A DNA stretch of 41,652 bases, from positions 1 to 41,652 of the forward strand of contig PLZV01000021.1 of assembly GCA_003152315.1 (NCBI GenBank), read 5' to 3'. Numbering within the stretch: position 1 is the stretch's first letter; every line of letters begins with the position of its first letter. Of the stretch, positions 14,428 to 24,600 are shown piece after piece. The DNA comes from Verrucomicrobiota bacterium. Lineage in GTDB: Bacteria > Verrucomicrobiota > Verrucomicrobiia > Palsa-1439. The position numbers were made by a program, and so were the translations under genes. The notes below the pieces were generated by a model that saw only the letters and a list, made by a program, of their open reading frames with translations, was not told the origin of the DNA and searched no databases.

Positions 14428-15488
14428 CAACCAAAAAAGACCTTCGCGACGTCGTAGAGTTCTTGCGGCACGCAACGGTTGCGCACACGCAGTTTCGGCT
14501 TACCGGTCTTCGTATCGATCACCTCCGTGAGGATCGAATCGATATCGATGCCGACAATCTCTGTACCGCGCAGGGCGACCATCTTGCCGAACTCGCCTTT
14601 CAGCGCGAGATCGACCGCCTTCACGCCGTAACGCGTCCCGAGTACGCGGTCAAAGGCGCTGGGCGTTCCGCCACGTTGAATGTGACCCAGCACCACGCCG
14701 CGGCTCTCGATGCCCGTGGTTTTCTCGATCTCGCGGCAAAGCACCTCGCCAATACCACCGAGCCGGACATGACCGAATGCATCGAGCTCCTTGGTAGCCA
14801 TGATCTCTACGCCGCCGAGTTTGAAACCCTCAGCGACGGCAACAATCGAGAAATTCTTTCCACCCGCCTGGCGCTGCTTGATGATTTTACAGATCTCGGC
14901 CAGCGACATGGGGAATTCGGGTAACAAAATCATGTCCGCGCCCCCGGCCATGCCCGCGCCGAGCGCGATCCAGCCGGCCTGGCGACCCATCAACTCCACC
15001 ACCAGCACGCGGCTGTGCGATTCAGCGGTACTGTGAAGGCGGTCGATCGCCTCGGTTGCAATGTTGATCGCCGTGTCGTACCCGAAAGTCTGGTCCGTGC
15101 CGTCAATATCGTTGTCGATGGTTTTGGGTACGCCGATAACCGGTACGCCCCGCTTGTGCAAGCGTGAGGCGACACTAAGCGTGTCGTCGCCGCCAATAGC
15201 CACGAGCGCGGTGAGATCCATGCTCTTAAGGTGCTTGACGAGCGTATCGAGCTGCTCGTCGGTCGGATTGGTACGCGAGGTGCCAAGGATCGTACCGCCG
15301 AGGTGCAGGATGCCCGACACGCGCTCGCGCGTGAGGGGGAAATAGTCGCCTTTGAGCACGCCGGCCCAACCATTGCGAAAACCAAACACCTCGCAGCCTT
15401 CCACGAGCGCCTTGCGCGCCACACCGCGAATCACCGCATTCAATCCGGGGCAGTCGCCACCTCCCGTCAGCATTGCAATCTTTTTCAT
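14427..15488 (-). CDS. Phosphofructokinase with PPi-type signature
   Basis: A 353-residue PfkA-family enzyme: MLTGGGDCPGLNAVIRG (phosphate loop), VAIGGDDTLSVA, VPKTIDNDIDGTD with the catalytic TIDND, LMGRQAGWIALGAG, VLGHIQRGGTPSAFDRVLG. Asp in GGDD and Lys in PKTIDND are the residues that mark PPi-dependent enzymes. ATP-dependent enzymes have Gly at both positions. It probably makes fructose-1,6-bisphosphate reversibly from pyrophosphate, though mixed donor use is possible. The next gene, thiE, begins in its stop codon. It follows accC by 24 bp on the same strand. Confidence 0.93.
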   Translation of the reverse strand: MKKIAMLTGGGDCPGLNAVIRGVARKALVEGCEVFGFRNGWAGVLKGDYFPLTRERVSGILHLGGTILGTSRTNPTDEQLDTLVKHLKSMDLTALVAIGGDDTLSVASRLHKRGVPVIGVPKTIDNDIDGTDQTFGYDTAINIATEAIDRLHSTAESHSRVLVVELMGRQAGWIALGAGMAGGADMILLPEFPMSLAEICKIIKQRQAGGKNFSIVAVAEGFKLGGVEIMATKELDAFGHVRLGGIGEVLCREIEKTTGIESRGVVLGHIQRGGTPSAFDRVLGTRYGVKAVDLALKGEFGKMVALRGTEIVGIDIDSILTEVIDTKTGKPKLRVRNRCVPQELYDVAKVFFG

Positions 15489-15512
15489 AATGTCCTGGTC
15501 AAGCTCCTTCGA

Positions 15513-16919
15513 TCATTCCGGGGTGCCCGCGCGCGCGGGTTTTGGTTCTTCCGGTTTCGGCGGCACCAACGGCTGACTGGCCGCCAAAAGCCGTTCCACG
15601 AAGCTCGTGGAATAACGCCCCCGACGGAAATTCGGGTCCTTCAAAATCAGTTTGTGCAAGGGGATCGTCGTCTTGACCCCACGAATAATGAACTCATCCA
15701 ACGCCCGCGCCATGCGGTCCAGCGCCACCCGGCGGTCGCGACCATAGCAAATCAGCTTGGCAATCATCGAGTCATAATACGGCGGGATAACGTAGCCGGC
15801 ATAGACATGCGTATCCACGCGCACCCCGTGGCCACCGGGCACGTGGAGAAACTCGATGCGGCCGGGGCAGGGCTGGAAGTTGTTGAAGGGATCCTCCGCA
15901 TTGATGCGGCATTCGACGGCGTGTTTTTGAAACTGGATGTCCTTCTGGTCATAACCCAGTTCCTCGCCGGCCGCGATGCGGATTTGTTCCTTCACAATGT
16001 CGATGCCCGTAACCTCCTCGGTAACGGGATGCTCGACCTGAATGCGGGTGTTCATCTCAATGAAGTAGAACATGCCGCTGGCATCGATCAGGAATTCAAT
16101 GGTGCCCGCGTTGATATAGTCGACGGCCTGCGCCGCCTTGATGGCCGCCTTGCCGATCCTCTTGCGAAGGTCGCTGGTGAGAGCGGGCGAAGGGGATTCC
16201 TCGAGGAGTTTCTGGTGGCGGCGCTGCAAACTGCAGTCGCGCTCGCCGAGATGGACGGTCCGGCCCTTGCGGTCGGCCAGAATCTGAAACTCGATGTGGC
16301 GCGGATTCTCGATGTACTTTTCGATGTAGACGGCCGAGTTGGAAAACGCGTGTTCAGCCTCGGAACGGGCCGTATGATAGCCTTTGACAAGGGCCGGGTC
16401 ATTGTGGGCCACGCGCATGCCGCGGCCGCCACCGCCGCCAGCCGCCTTCACGATGACGGGGTAGCCAATCCGGCGGGCGAGCTTCAGCGCGTCCTGCTCG
16501 TTCTCGACGGGGCCGTCGCTTCCGGGCACAACGGGTACGCCGGCTTTGCGCATCGTTTCACGGGCCGCGACCTTATCGCCCATCGAGCGGATGGAAGGAC
16601 TGGCGGGGCCAATGAACTTGATGTTGCAGTTCTCACAGACCTCGGCGAAGTGTGCATTCTCGGACAGGAACCCGTAGCCTGGGTGAATGGCCTCGACGTC
16701 ACCAACCTCTGCGGCACTGATGATCCGGTCGATCTTGAGATAGCTTTCCTTGCTGGGCGCATCGCCAATGCAAATCGCCTCGTCCGCCAACTGCACGTGC
16801 AATGAGTCGGCGTCTGCTTTCGAGTAGACGGCCAGCGTACGGATGCCCAGCTCCTTGCAGGCACGGATGATACGCACGGCGATTTCACCGCGATTGGCTA
16901 TCAGGATTTTGTCGAACAT
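15513..16919 (-). CDS. accC: Acetyl-CoA carboxylase, biotin carboxylase subunit
   Basis: A 468-residue protein from ATG 16919 ([20 protein letters not shown]). It has the full biotin carboxylase: [19 protein letters not shown], the ATP-grasp glycine loop [50 protein letters not shown] and the C-terminal domain [19 protein letters not shown]. It carboxylates biotin on AccB with ATP and bicarbonate in the first step of fatty acid synthesis. The tail after about residue 445 ([16 protein letters not shown]) is a Pro-rich extension. It is transcribed 43 bp after accB. Confidence 0.97.
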   Translation of the reverse strand: MFDKILIANRGEIAVRIIRACKELGIRTLAVYSKADADSLHVQLADEAICIGDAPSKESYLKIDRIISAAEVGDVEAIHPGYGFLSENAHFAEVCENCNIKFIGPASPSIRSMGDKVAARETMRKAGVPVVPGSDGPVENEQDALKLARRIGYPVIVKAAGGGGGRGMRVAHNDPALVKGYHTARSEAEHAFSNSAVYIEKYIENPRHIEFQILADRKGRTVHLGERDCSLQRRHQKLLEESPSPALTSDLRKRIGKAAIKAAQAVDYINAGTIEFLIDASGMFYFIEMNTRIQVEHPVTEEVTGIDIVKEQIRIAAGEELGYDQKDIQFQKHAVECRINAEDPFNNFQPCPGRIEFLHVPGGHGVRVDTHVYAGYVIPPYYDSMIAKLICYGRDRRVALDRMARALDEFIIRGVKTTIPLHKLILKDPNFRRGRYSTSFVERLLAASQPLVPPKPEEPKPARAGTPE

Positions 16920-16962
16920 AGCGACGTAAACTCGCTGGGACCAGGACGATAAGGCGGGCGCG

Positions 16963-17436
16963 CTATTTGACGCGCACCGCGAACAGCTTTTGACCAAATT
17001 CCACTGGTTTGGCGTTTTCCGCCACGATTTCGGTGATCACGCCCTTCACTTCGGCTTTGATCTCGTTCATCACCTTCATCGCCTCAATGATGCAAACGAC
17101 CGTCTCGGGGTCAACTTCCTGGCCGACCTCGACATACGGCGGCGCGTCCGGTGACGGGGAGAGGTAAAACGTGCCGACCATCGGCGAGGTGATGTGATTG
17201 ATATCGGTCGGGGGTGGAACCGTCGCGGGCACGGCGGCAGCAGGCACGGCCGGTTGAACCGGTGCGGGAGCAGCCGTCGATTGGGCCGGAGCAGGCGGCG
17301 GTAGGGTTACCGTCTGTTGAAATTCCTCGGGGCCGCGTTTGATGCGGAGCTTCAACCCGTCCTGTTCCATCGAGAACTCGGAAAGGTCATTGTCCTTCAT
17401 CATGGCGACTATCGCCTTTATTTGTTCCAGTTCCAT
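16963..17436 (-). CDS. accB: Biotin carboxyl carrier protein of acetyl-CoA carboxylase
   Basis: A 157-residue protein starting at ATG 17436 ([20 protein letters not shown]), with GAGG 8 bases upstream. An N-terminal dimerisation helix is followed by a Pro/Ala linker (about 45-80). The biotinyl domain has [20 protein letters not shown] and the biotin-accepting Lys in [11 protein letters not shown]. It carries carboxybiotin between AccC and the transferase. It is the promoter-proximal gene of accB-accC-pfk-thiE-pfkB. Confidence 0.97.
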   Translation of the reverse strand: MELEQIKAIVAMMKDNDLSEFSMEQDGLKLRIKRGPEEFQQTVTLPPPAPAQSTAAPAPVQPAVPAAAVPATVPPPTDINHITSPMVGTFYLSPSPDAPPYVEVGQEVDPETVVCIIEAMKVMNEIKAEVKGVITEIVAENAKPVEFGQKLFAVRVK

Positions 17437-17548
17437 GGTTCCATCCTCTTTCAGACCGAAAAGGGGCGACGTTTTACCAACTCGGTATCCGCTTGTCAAA
17501 CCAGCGCCTCGGCACAACGCCTAGTCTGCCATCGCCAAGGTACATCTA

Positions 17549-19348
17549 TTACTTGGAGGATCCTGCTTCCTTGGCGGGTTTGGACTCTAGCAAAGCGGGA
17601 CGAGATTGTCTAACGCTTTCCTCGGCCGCGGCAAGTGCCCGATTGTAGCGCGTATTCGTCGGGTTAAGTTCGACCGCTTTGCGCAGAAGTCGAAGCACTT
17701 CCGCATCAATCCCATGCGTCGCATTTTCTGCCTCTGCCAGCCGCCACCAGCCTGAGGCTCGGTACGGATCGCCCTGAATTGCATCGCGGTAAGCCGCGAT
17801 GGCCACATCTGGTTTGCCAGCCAGGAACGCCATGTCGCCGACGCCTGACCTTAAACGTGAATTCCAAGGCGCTAGGTCTGCCGCCTGTTTGGCGGCGTCG
17901 AGGGCTTCCAGCGGACTGACAGCTGCCAATTCCTGGGCTTGCCCATGCAGATAATCCGCAGTCAGAGCTCGGCCCTCGGTCCACAGCACCGCCACCAGCA
18001 CGACGACGCAGGTTGCGCCAACGAGCCAATTCTCCCGCCGTCGCGGGGTGACCGAGTCGGTTCTGGGCAATTCCTTCAATCCCTGCACGGTGCCAAGGAG
18101 TATAAATGCGGGAAGCGCCACGCCGGGCGCGTACAAATCAAAGTCCACCAGGGCGTGCACCGTCCAACCCGCCAGAGCCCCGCAGACCGCCATCGCCGCG
18201 GCATCACCGACGCGCTGCCGTGCCAGCCGGAACGAGTTCCACACCGCGACGATCCACAACAAGGCAAAAGCGACAAACGCCAGCACGCCCGAGTCCGACC
18301 ACATCTGTAAGAAACTATTGTGGACGGCCTGCGCCTCTTCGGTCGGCGCGGTCTTATACTTCGGGTAAATTGATCCAAATGTGCCGGGACCAGTCCCCAC
18401 CCACGGATGATCCCTGGCGATAGCAATCGCACCGCGCCAATAATCCATCCGCGACTCCAAACTGGTCGTGCCAAATTGGAGAAACCCAGCGCGTTGCCCG
18501 ACCAGGAAGACCACTACCAGCGCCACGACCAGCCCGACGACCAACAGTGTCGTCCGCCGCCCATTCTCCGGAAACCAGCAGAGGAAAACGGCCAGAGACA
18601 TGACGCCGAACGCCACAAATCCGCCCCGCGATCCGGTCAGCACGAGGCAAAACAGCATGACCCCACCGGCAAATGCCAGTGCGATCCATTTCACCCGCGC
18701 ATCCCAGCCGCGGGCCCGCACCCAAATCCACACCAGTGTCGGAGCGAAGGCCACAACGAGGAATCCGGCCAGTGCGTTCGGGTACACGAGCGACCCGAAG
18801 ACCCGGTTGCTGGTCATGCGTAACAAGAAATCCCTGGGCACGTGCGCCGTATCGACGTACAGCGCCGCGTATGCGCGCGAGTCCGCCAGGCCGCCAAAAT
18901 GTTGCCGCATCGCCAGCAGGCACACAAACAACGTCGCCAGCGCCAACCCTCCGAAAATCTGTGCGGTCGCAGCCCCGTCACGCACGTACCACGCACCGAC
19001 ATAAAACAGGAGCACCCCGGCCGCAAACAACATCAGGGTGTTAATTGTCGTTTGCGGACAGATGGTGTCCGGCACCGCCAGCGCCTGCGTCAGCAGGAAA
19101 AACAGCGGGAGTGTGAACAGCAAATCCACGCGGGCCAGCATGCGATCGCGATCGAGCACGAGCCAGATGAAGTCCGCAAAGATGAAGAGGATGACCAATT
19201 CGTTCGGCCACGAGAAATGGAGCCACTCAAAGCTGTCCCGGGGCATCACGGCTGACGCCTGGATGATCACCGGCGTGCCAAATTTCAGCGGCGCCAGAAA
19301 CGCCACTGTCGCCAGTCCAAACACAAACCAGTTCTTGAGCCGTTTCAT
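17549..19348 (-). CDS. O-antigen-ligase-like multi-pass membrane protein with C-terminal TPR
   Basis: A 599-residue protein with about ten hydrophobic helices in the first 440 residues and a large periplasmic loop. SRMDYWRGAIAIARDHPWVG with TGPGTFGSIYPKYK and EEAQAVHNSFLQMWSDSGVL is the conserved O-antigen ligase/Wzy-C motif region. The C-terminal 150 residues form TPR-like helices (LEALDAAKQAADLAPWNSRL, AYRDAIQGDPYRASGWWRLA). Such proteins transfer or polymerise lipid-linked glycans at the periplasmic face. The ATG at 19348 is chosen; an in-frame TTG at 19369 would add seven residues. It follows holB closely. Confidence 0.85.
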   Translation of the reverse strand: MKRLKNWFVFGLATVAFLAPLKFGTPVIIQASAVMPRDSFEWLHFSWPNELVILFIFADFIWLVLDRDRMLARVDLLFTLPLFFLLTQALAVPDTICPQTTINTLMLFAAGVLLFYVGAWYVRDGAATAQIFGGLALATLFVCLLAMRQHFGGLADSRAYAALYVDTAHVPRDFLLRMTSNRVFGSLVYPNALAGFLVVAFAPTLVWIWVRARGWDARVKWIALAFAGGVMLFCLVLTGSRGGFVAFGVMSLAVFLCWFPENGRRTTLLVVGLVVALVVVFLVGQRAGFLQFGTTSLESRMDYWRGAIAIARDHPWVGTGPGTFGSIYPKYKTAPTEEAQAVHNSFLQMWSDSGVLAFVAFALLWIVAVWNSFRLARQRVGDAAAMAVCGALAGWTVHALVDFDLYAPGVALPAFILLGTVQGLKELPRTDSVTPRRRENWLVGATCVVVLVAVLWTEGRALTADYLHGQAQELAAVSPLEALDAAKQAADLAPWNSRLRSGVGDMAFLAGKPDVAIAAYRDAIQGDPYRASGWWRLAEAENATHGIDAEVLRLLRKAVELNPTNTRYNRALAAAEESVRQSRPALLESKPAKEAGSSK

Positions 19349-19371
19349 TCCGTCGATCCGAACTTTCAACG

Positions 19372-20382
19372 CTACTGGGCCAGCTTCAGCAGACCCACCT
19401 CAAACGCGAGCGTCTCCGAGATGTTACGGGAGAGCGAGTCGCGGATTTGCTCGATGGCCTCGAGGTCATGGCACGCTTGCGGATAGGTCAACCCCGTCGC
19501 CACGCGTCGCACCGCAGGAGCCTGGTCGGGATGCGCCAGGAGCTTGTCGTCCGCACCCTCGGCACACAGCAGCAAGTCGCCAAACCAACTGTACATCTCC
19601 TCCAGCAACCGCTCCCGGGCGGCCCGGTATTCGCCCTCAACGCGCGCTTCCAATTGTTCTTCCAGCCGCTCACGCACTTTCGGCTCCAATTCCTCATATC
19701 GATCCAGGTTCATCTCCGCCTCAATGCTGGTACGCGTTTCCTTGCGAATTTCCTGCAGCAGCGCCGTCAGCTCCGCCAGCAATTGATAGCTGTTGGCAAC
19801 TTTTCCCTCGCCGGTCGCGGAAAACTTTGCCAGAAGCGGCAGGAGTTGTGCACGGTAGGGTGATACGGCGCGGTCGACCGTTGGGCCAAACGAAATCCTC
19901 AGGCAGCGCGACAGGATCGTTGGCAACAGGCGTTGCGGATCGGCGGTCAGCAACACAATCACCGTCTGCGCGGGCGGTTCTTCAAGGGTTTTCAGGAACG
20001 CGTTGCTGGCTTCCTCACCCAGGCAATCGGCGTCCACCACAATCCCGACCTTCACTCCACCCATCGAAGAACGCAGATTTACGGCCTTCATGAACTCACG
20101 CATTTGCTCGACCTGAATGCGTCGGCTCTTCGACTCGGGCCGCACCCAATACACATCGGGATGCGCGCCTTCATCGATGCGCCGGCACGAATCGCAGCGG
20201 TCGCAACTATCGTGATCTTTTTCCGAGCAATTCAGCGCCTTCGCCAGTGTCCGCGCGACGGCTTCCTTGCCGCTGCCGCGCGGCCCGGTGAACAAGTAAG
20301 CGTGGGCCAGGCGTCCGCGCTGCAAGCTGCGGTGCAGTTGCTCGGCCACGGCCCTCTGTTCCTGGAGATCGCTAAAGGACAC
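19372..20382 (-). CDS. holB: DNA polymerase III subunit delta'
   Basis: A 336-residue clamp-loader AAA+ protein: Walker-A-like GPRGSGKEAVARTLA, the four-cysteine zinc module CSEKDHDSCDRCDSCRR, VGIVVDADCLGEEASNAFLK with TLEEPP, and sensor-1/SRC region LPTILSRCLRISF. The C-terminal part is helical. Delta' is the stator of the beta-clamp loader. It overlaps the end of tmk by 11 bp, a very common bacterial gene pair. Confidence 0.94.
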   Translation of the reverse strand: MSFSDLQEQRAVAEQLHRSLQRGRLAHAYLFTGPRGSGKEAVARTLAKALNCSEKDHDSCDRCDSCRRIDEGAHPDVYWVRPESKSRRIQVEQMREFMKAVNLRSSMGGVKVGIVVDADCLGEEASNAFLKTLEEPPAQTVIVLLTADPQRLLPTILSRCLRISFGPTVDRAVSPYRAQLLPLLAKFSATGEGKVANSYQLLAELTALLQEIRKETRTSIEAEMNLDRYEELEPKVRERLEEQLEARVEGEYRAARERLLEEMYSWFGDLLLCAEGADDKLLAHPDQAPAVRRVATGLTYPQACHDLEAIEQIRDSLSRNISETLAFEVGLLKLAQ

Positions 20383-20998
20383 TCTTCACCAAATCCCAAA
20401 TCTGTTTCTCAATTGCTTCGATGGACCGGTTGCCATCGATCACCTTGACGCGGTGCGCCTCGCGCTTGGCCAGGTCGAGGTACCCTTGCCGGACGCGGTC
20501 GTAGAATTCCAACGACTGGTTCTCCATGCGGTCGAACAACTCACGGCCGCGCGCCCGTTCCAAACCAACGCGCGGGTCGAGATCGATGACCAGCGTGAGG
20601 TCGGGGAGGTTTGAACTGATCGCAAAGTTGTTGATCGCCGTAACCGCTTGCGGCGTGATTTTCCGCCCGACGCCCTGGTAGACGGTCGTGGAGTCGAAAT
20701 AGCGATCGCAGATGACGACGCGGCCGTCGTTCAAGGCGGGCTCGATTACCTCATGGACAAGCTGTGCGCGACTGGCGCAGAAGAGAAGTAGTTCCGTTTC
20801 GGGAACCATGGCGGCAGACTGCTTGCTGTATTGAAGAATGTGACGAATTTGTTCGCCCACATCCGTACCACCCGGCTCGCGGGCGATGAGGACCTGGTAA
20901 CCGTCCTGGCGCAGGCGAGTCACCAAACGGTCGATATGGGTGGACTTTCCACAGCCCTCCCCCCCCTCAAAAGTGATGAATGTACCTTTTTTGGCCAT
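20372..20998 (-). CDS. tmk: Thymidylate kinase
   Basis: A 208-residue P-loop kinase: ITFEGGEGCGKSTHIDRLV (Walker A), LIAREPGGTDVGEQIRHIL (the REPGGT motif binding dTMP), VICDRYFDSTTVYQGVGR (DR-Y motif) and DLTLVIDLDPRVGLERARGR with a LID region. It phosphorylates dTMP to dTDP. It overlaps holB downstream. The upstream gap to the divergent regulator at 21134 holds a sigma-54-like promoter for that gene. Confidence 0.96.
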   Translation of the reverse strand: MAKKGTFITFEGGEGCGKSTHIDRLVTRLRQDGYQVLIAREPGGTDVGEQIRHILQYSKQSAAMVPETELLLFCASRAQLVHEVIEPALNDGRVVICDRYFDSTTVYQGVGRKITPQAVTAINNFAISSNLPDLTLVIDLDPRVGLERARGRELFDRMENQSLEFYDRVRQGYLDLAKREAHRVKVIDGNRSIEAIEKQIWDLVKSVL

Positions 20999-21051
20999 TT
21001 CTGTATGAATTTCTCAGGATGATAGTGGGCGGTACTGCGGCGGTCAAGATT

Positions 21052-21067
21052 TGGCACCAACCCTGCT
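21052..21067 (+). promoter_or_regulatory. Sigma-54-type (-24/-12) promoter motif
   Basis: TGGCACCAACCCTGCT has the invariant GG, ten bases, GC spacing. It differs from the consensus TGGCACG-N4-TTGCW at two positions. It lies 66 bp before the regulator ATG at 21134 and reads towards it. No sigma-54 activator protein is encoded in the window. Confidence 0.45.
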
Positions 21068-21133
21068 TATTTTGACCGTAGGATTGTCCAAAATATCGGG
21101 CAAGGGGACAAAAAGAGAGGACGGGTTACAGAA

Positions 21134-21613
21134 ATGCCGGTAACAACCGACAATACAGGTCAGGTGGAAACGACCAAAGCCAACGGGAACGACACGGTCC
21201 AGCCGCTCGCGGCGGACAGTTCGCGCATCCGTGTGCTGGCGATCGATGACAACGAGGAGTTTCGCAACCTTATCACGGAGTTGCTGGAACCTTTCGGCTT
21301 CGAGGTGCACGCGGTGGCCAACCCGGTCAAGGCCCTCGAAAGCTTCACCCGCGAGAAGGACAGATTCCAGTTGGTGCTGCTCGACTACTACATGCCGCAA
21401 CTGGATGGCGCCAAGACTTTCGAATGGCTGAAGAAGCTCAACCCGGACGTGAAGGTCATCATCGTCTCGGGCGCCGAGGAACTGCGGTTGCGCCAGATTC
21501 TGGCCCAGCATCAGATTGACGGCTATATTCGCAAACCGTTCCGCGTCCAGGAAGCCCTGCACATCATCCGCCATGTGATGGGCAAGCCGGCGGGAAAATC
21601 CGTCGCCAGCTAA
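21134..21613 (+). CDS. Stand-alone receiver-domain response regulator
   Basis: A 159-residue protein: about 30 flexible residues, then a receiver domain with VLAIDDNEEFRNLI, phospho-acceptor Asp in LVLLDYYMPQLDGA, Ser/Thr-switch position in VIIVSGAEEL and Lys in YIRKPFRVQE. There is no output domain, so it acts by protein contact. It is the only receiver in the window with Ser rather than Thr at the switch. The upstream sigma-54 motif suggests conditional expression. Confidence 0.9.
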   Translation: MPVTTDNTGQVETTKANGNDTVQPLAADSSRIRVLAIDDNEEFRNLITELLEPFGFEVHAVANPVKALESFTREKDRFQLVLLDYYMPQLDGAKTFEWLKKLNPDVKVIIVSGAEELRLRQILAQHQIDGYIRKPFRVQEALHIIRHVMGKPAGKSVAS

Positions 21614-21673
21614 GCGCGTCCATCCGCACATTTCACCGGGGCAGACCCATGCGTCTGCCCCTTTTGCTTTTCT

Positions 21674-24600
21674 TCACGAACGCCGCCACGCCAGCGCACC
21701 GGCCACGAGCAGCCATAGCGCCGCAAAACCCACCACACTGAGACTGACCCGCACTGGCCAACTCGTCGAGCCGGTGTTGGTGGCCTCGAAGCTCACTTTC
21801 ATCGGCACCTTCACCTCGGTTTGCAGTACTTGTGTGAAAACGTGGCGTACGCCGTGGGTGGGCAGATTCACCCGCAACGGCAACACCTTCGCCACCGCCA
21901 ACTCCTGCGCCTGTTGCAGCTTGTCCCACTGCTTCGCCGCCGTCTCCTCATCGAACTGCGGCCCCAGCTGGCTGGTGGACTGTGCCTGAACGCCGCCAAG
22001 CCCCGACGCCTGCTCCGGTAGCGATGATTTCCAGTTAGCGTGCCCATCATTCATCAGGATGTTCCCCCCTTGAGCAACATTGCTCGCCTGTGCGCGCCGC
22101 AGATCCAACTCCAATTGCTGATACTCTTGTTGTCCGCTTTGGGGGGTCTCATTTCTATTCTGCACGGCACTGTTGTAGTACGAAAGCGCCTCCTTCACGT
22201 TGCCTCCGGCCAGCTTCTTCCTCGCAACACTTAGAAAGCTTAGCGATTGCACCACGGCTTCCGTCTTCCGTACCTGCTCGTCCCGCGTATAGTCACTCAA
22301 GGTAAAGACCTGTTGGACCGGTGCTCCTCCAATCTCGTGCATCATCGTGCCGGCAAAGCCCCGGTAGTCGTAGTCCGTCGGCAGATACAATTCCCACTGC
22401 GCGTTCTTCAACGGCACGTCCACGGCGGGTGATTCCAGAGTAATGCGACCGCTGCGGGCGGGAAATTTCTGGGAACTGACGTAGGTCACCTGCACGGGGA
22501 TCGCCGCCTCGTCTGCACCCGCGCGTTCCAGCGGCAACAACAGCCTTCCTTCCCGCACGCTCGGCCGCACGGCGCCGCCCGCCACGAACGCCGACCACAC
22601 TTCCGCGCCCTGCGGCAACGTAATCTCAAGGTACTGCCGCCCGTTGTTGCGCACGGCAAATGCGACTTCCGTCATCATCTGACCGTCTTCCGCAACCACC
22701 GTTGTCAGACGTACGTTGTCCACCAGCGCTTGCAGCACTTCCGCCTCATCAAACCGCCGGCCCGTCAACGCCAGCTTATAGCCGGGCCGCAAATACCGAT
22801 ACGCCAGCACGGTCGCCTCGTCCGCCCGTCCCGCCCAGTCCGGCAACTCGCGGGCATCGATCCGAATCAAATCACCGCTGGTTGTTTTCTCGTTCACCTG
22901 CAATGGCGGATGCGCAATCACCGCCAGCGCGCCCGTCTCACGCTCGACAGCGACGGCTTCCACACCCGCGAAATCAAAATCGCCGTGCTTCGGGTCCCAC
23001 GGCCGCTCCCAGGTTATTGTCAACGTGTACGTCCCCCGCACCTTGTTCTGTAGTTCCACCTGCCAAGTCTCACCGTTCTGGTCGCGCCGGCGAATATTCT
23101 CGCCCAGTACCTCGACATTCTTGAACGCCGACGGCACGCGCAAGCGGAGTTCCTTGACCGGTGCGTTCTGGATGTCATACCGCACGACCGTCCGTCCGCT
23201 CACGAGCGTCTCACCCACAGTCATCCAGCTAACGATCTCCGCGCGCAACCAGGGATCGACCGCTTCCGTCGTCACACCCAACTTCCAGGCACGCTGCGCG
23301 GAGACGGTCTCGGTGGGCATGAACTTGAACGCCAGCAACCCGGCCGCATTTTCTCCCGGACGCGGCGCGATCTCCGCAACCGTCGCCGCCGGAACCTCGG
23401 TCAGCCCCTCAAAAGTGTCCGTCTTCACCTGCATGCCCACTTCCGACGATACGGTCGCGAAGCCGGACAGTTTCTGGACATCCAACGGTTGCACGCCCGC
23501 CACCTCGACCTTTTGCGGGAGTTCCTTCAGCAGTTTGGCCAGCCCAAGCTGCAACTCGTACGCGCCCATCGTTCGCTCCTTCAGCGCCACTTCCAGCACG
23601 CGTTCGGCACCGCTGCCCTTCTCGACCCACTGGGAAACGTTTTGGCCGGTGACCGTCTCCAGGCGATAATCCGGCGGCAACGCCACGCGAAGCGTGAAAA
23701 CCCCTGCGCGTTTGATCGTGTAGTTGATGTGGGCCGTCAAGTTGAGTTGGTCCGTGCCGATCAGTAGGTGATTGCGGACGACCGCCTCGATCTGCGGCTG
23801 CAACGTCTCCACCCGCACGCGCAGGTCGAACTCCGGTTTCAAGAAACGATAGGCGGTGGTGATTCCGGCTCCGTCAAAGCGGGAGGTCCTCATAAACTCC
23901 TCCACATCCACGCGCTGAGTTTCCTGTGAGGTCTCCACCGTCAGTCCCAATTCCTCACTACCGGCCAGCGCCACCAGCCCGGTCTCACGCTTGACGTCCA
24001 ACGCATGGGCCGTCTCCACGCGCACCGTGGCGGGCAAAGCATCAATCACTTTCTCCGCCTCAACCGTCAACCGGTAATTTGGTGACACGCCCTTGAGTAA
24101 CTCGACATGCAACACCTGCTCGCCGGGGTCGCCTTTCATTTCCCACGTCCGAATCAACTCGCCTTGTACGCGCAGGACGCGTTGATCCGCGGGGACACGC
24201 ACCCGCATCTGCCGCAATTCGCCCTGCGTCACCTGATAATCGAGTACCACTCGCGTGCTCATCACGCCGTGCGCGAAGCTGACCAGCGTCGCGTTCTGGC
24301 AGAGCACCGTCGCCGCGATCTCTTCCGCCCGCTTCACGCGCGGCGTCCAGCGCAACTCCAGGCGGTCGCCCGCGCCCATCACCGCCTCGACGCGCGTCTG
24401 CTGCTTGCCCACCGCGGTCTTGAACGACACGGCGGTTGGGACTTCCACCGCCGCCTCCGTTTCGTCGATGGTCACGACGAACTGGCTGGACAGCGCGGAT
24501 GGAATACCGAACGCGAGTTGGCGTTTAGCCACGTCTCCACCGAGTTTCACCAGGAACTTCACACGCAATGTCGCCGTCCCCCGTCGCGGCAGGAGCGCGG

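Noticed and set aside
15231-16805. 524-codon open frame antisense to accC
   Set aside because: It covers accC and part of pfk exactly out of register, has no recognisable domain, and accC is complete with all motifs. It is a high-GC shadow.
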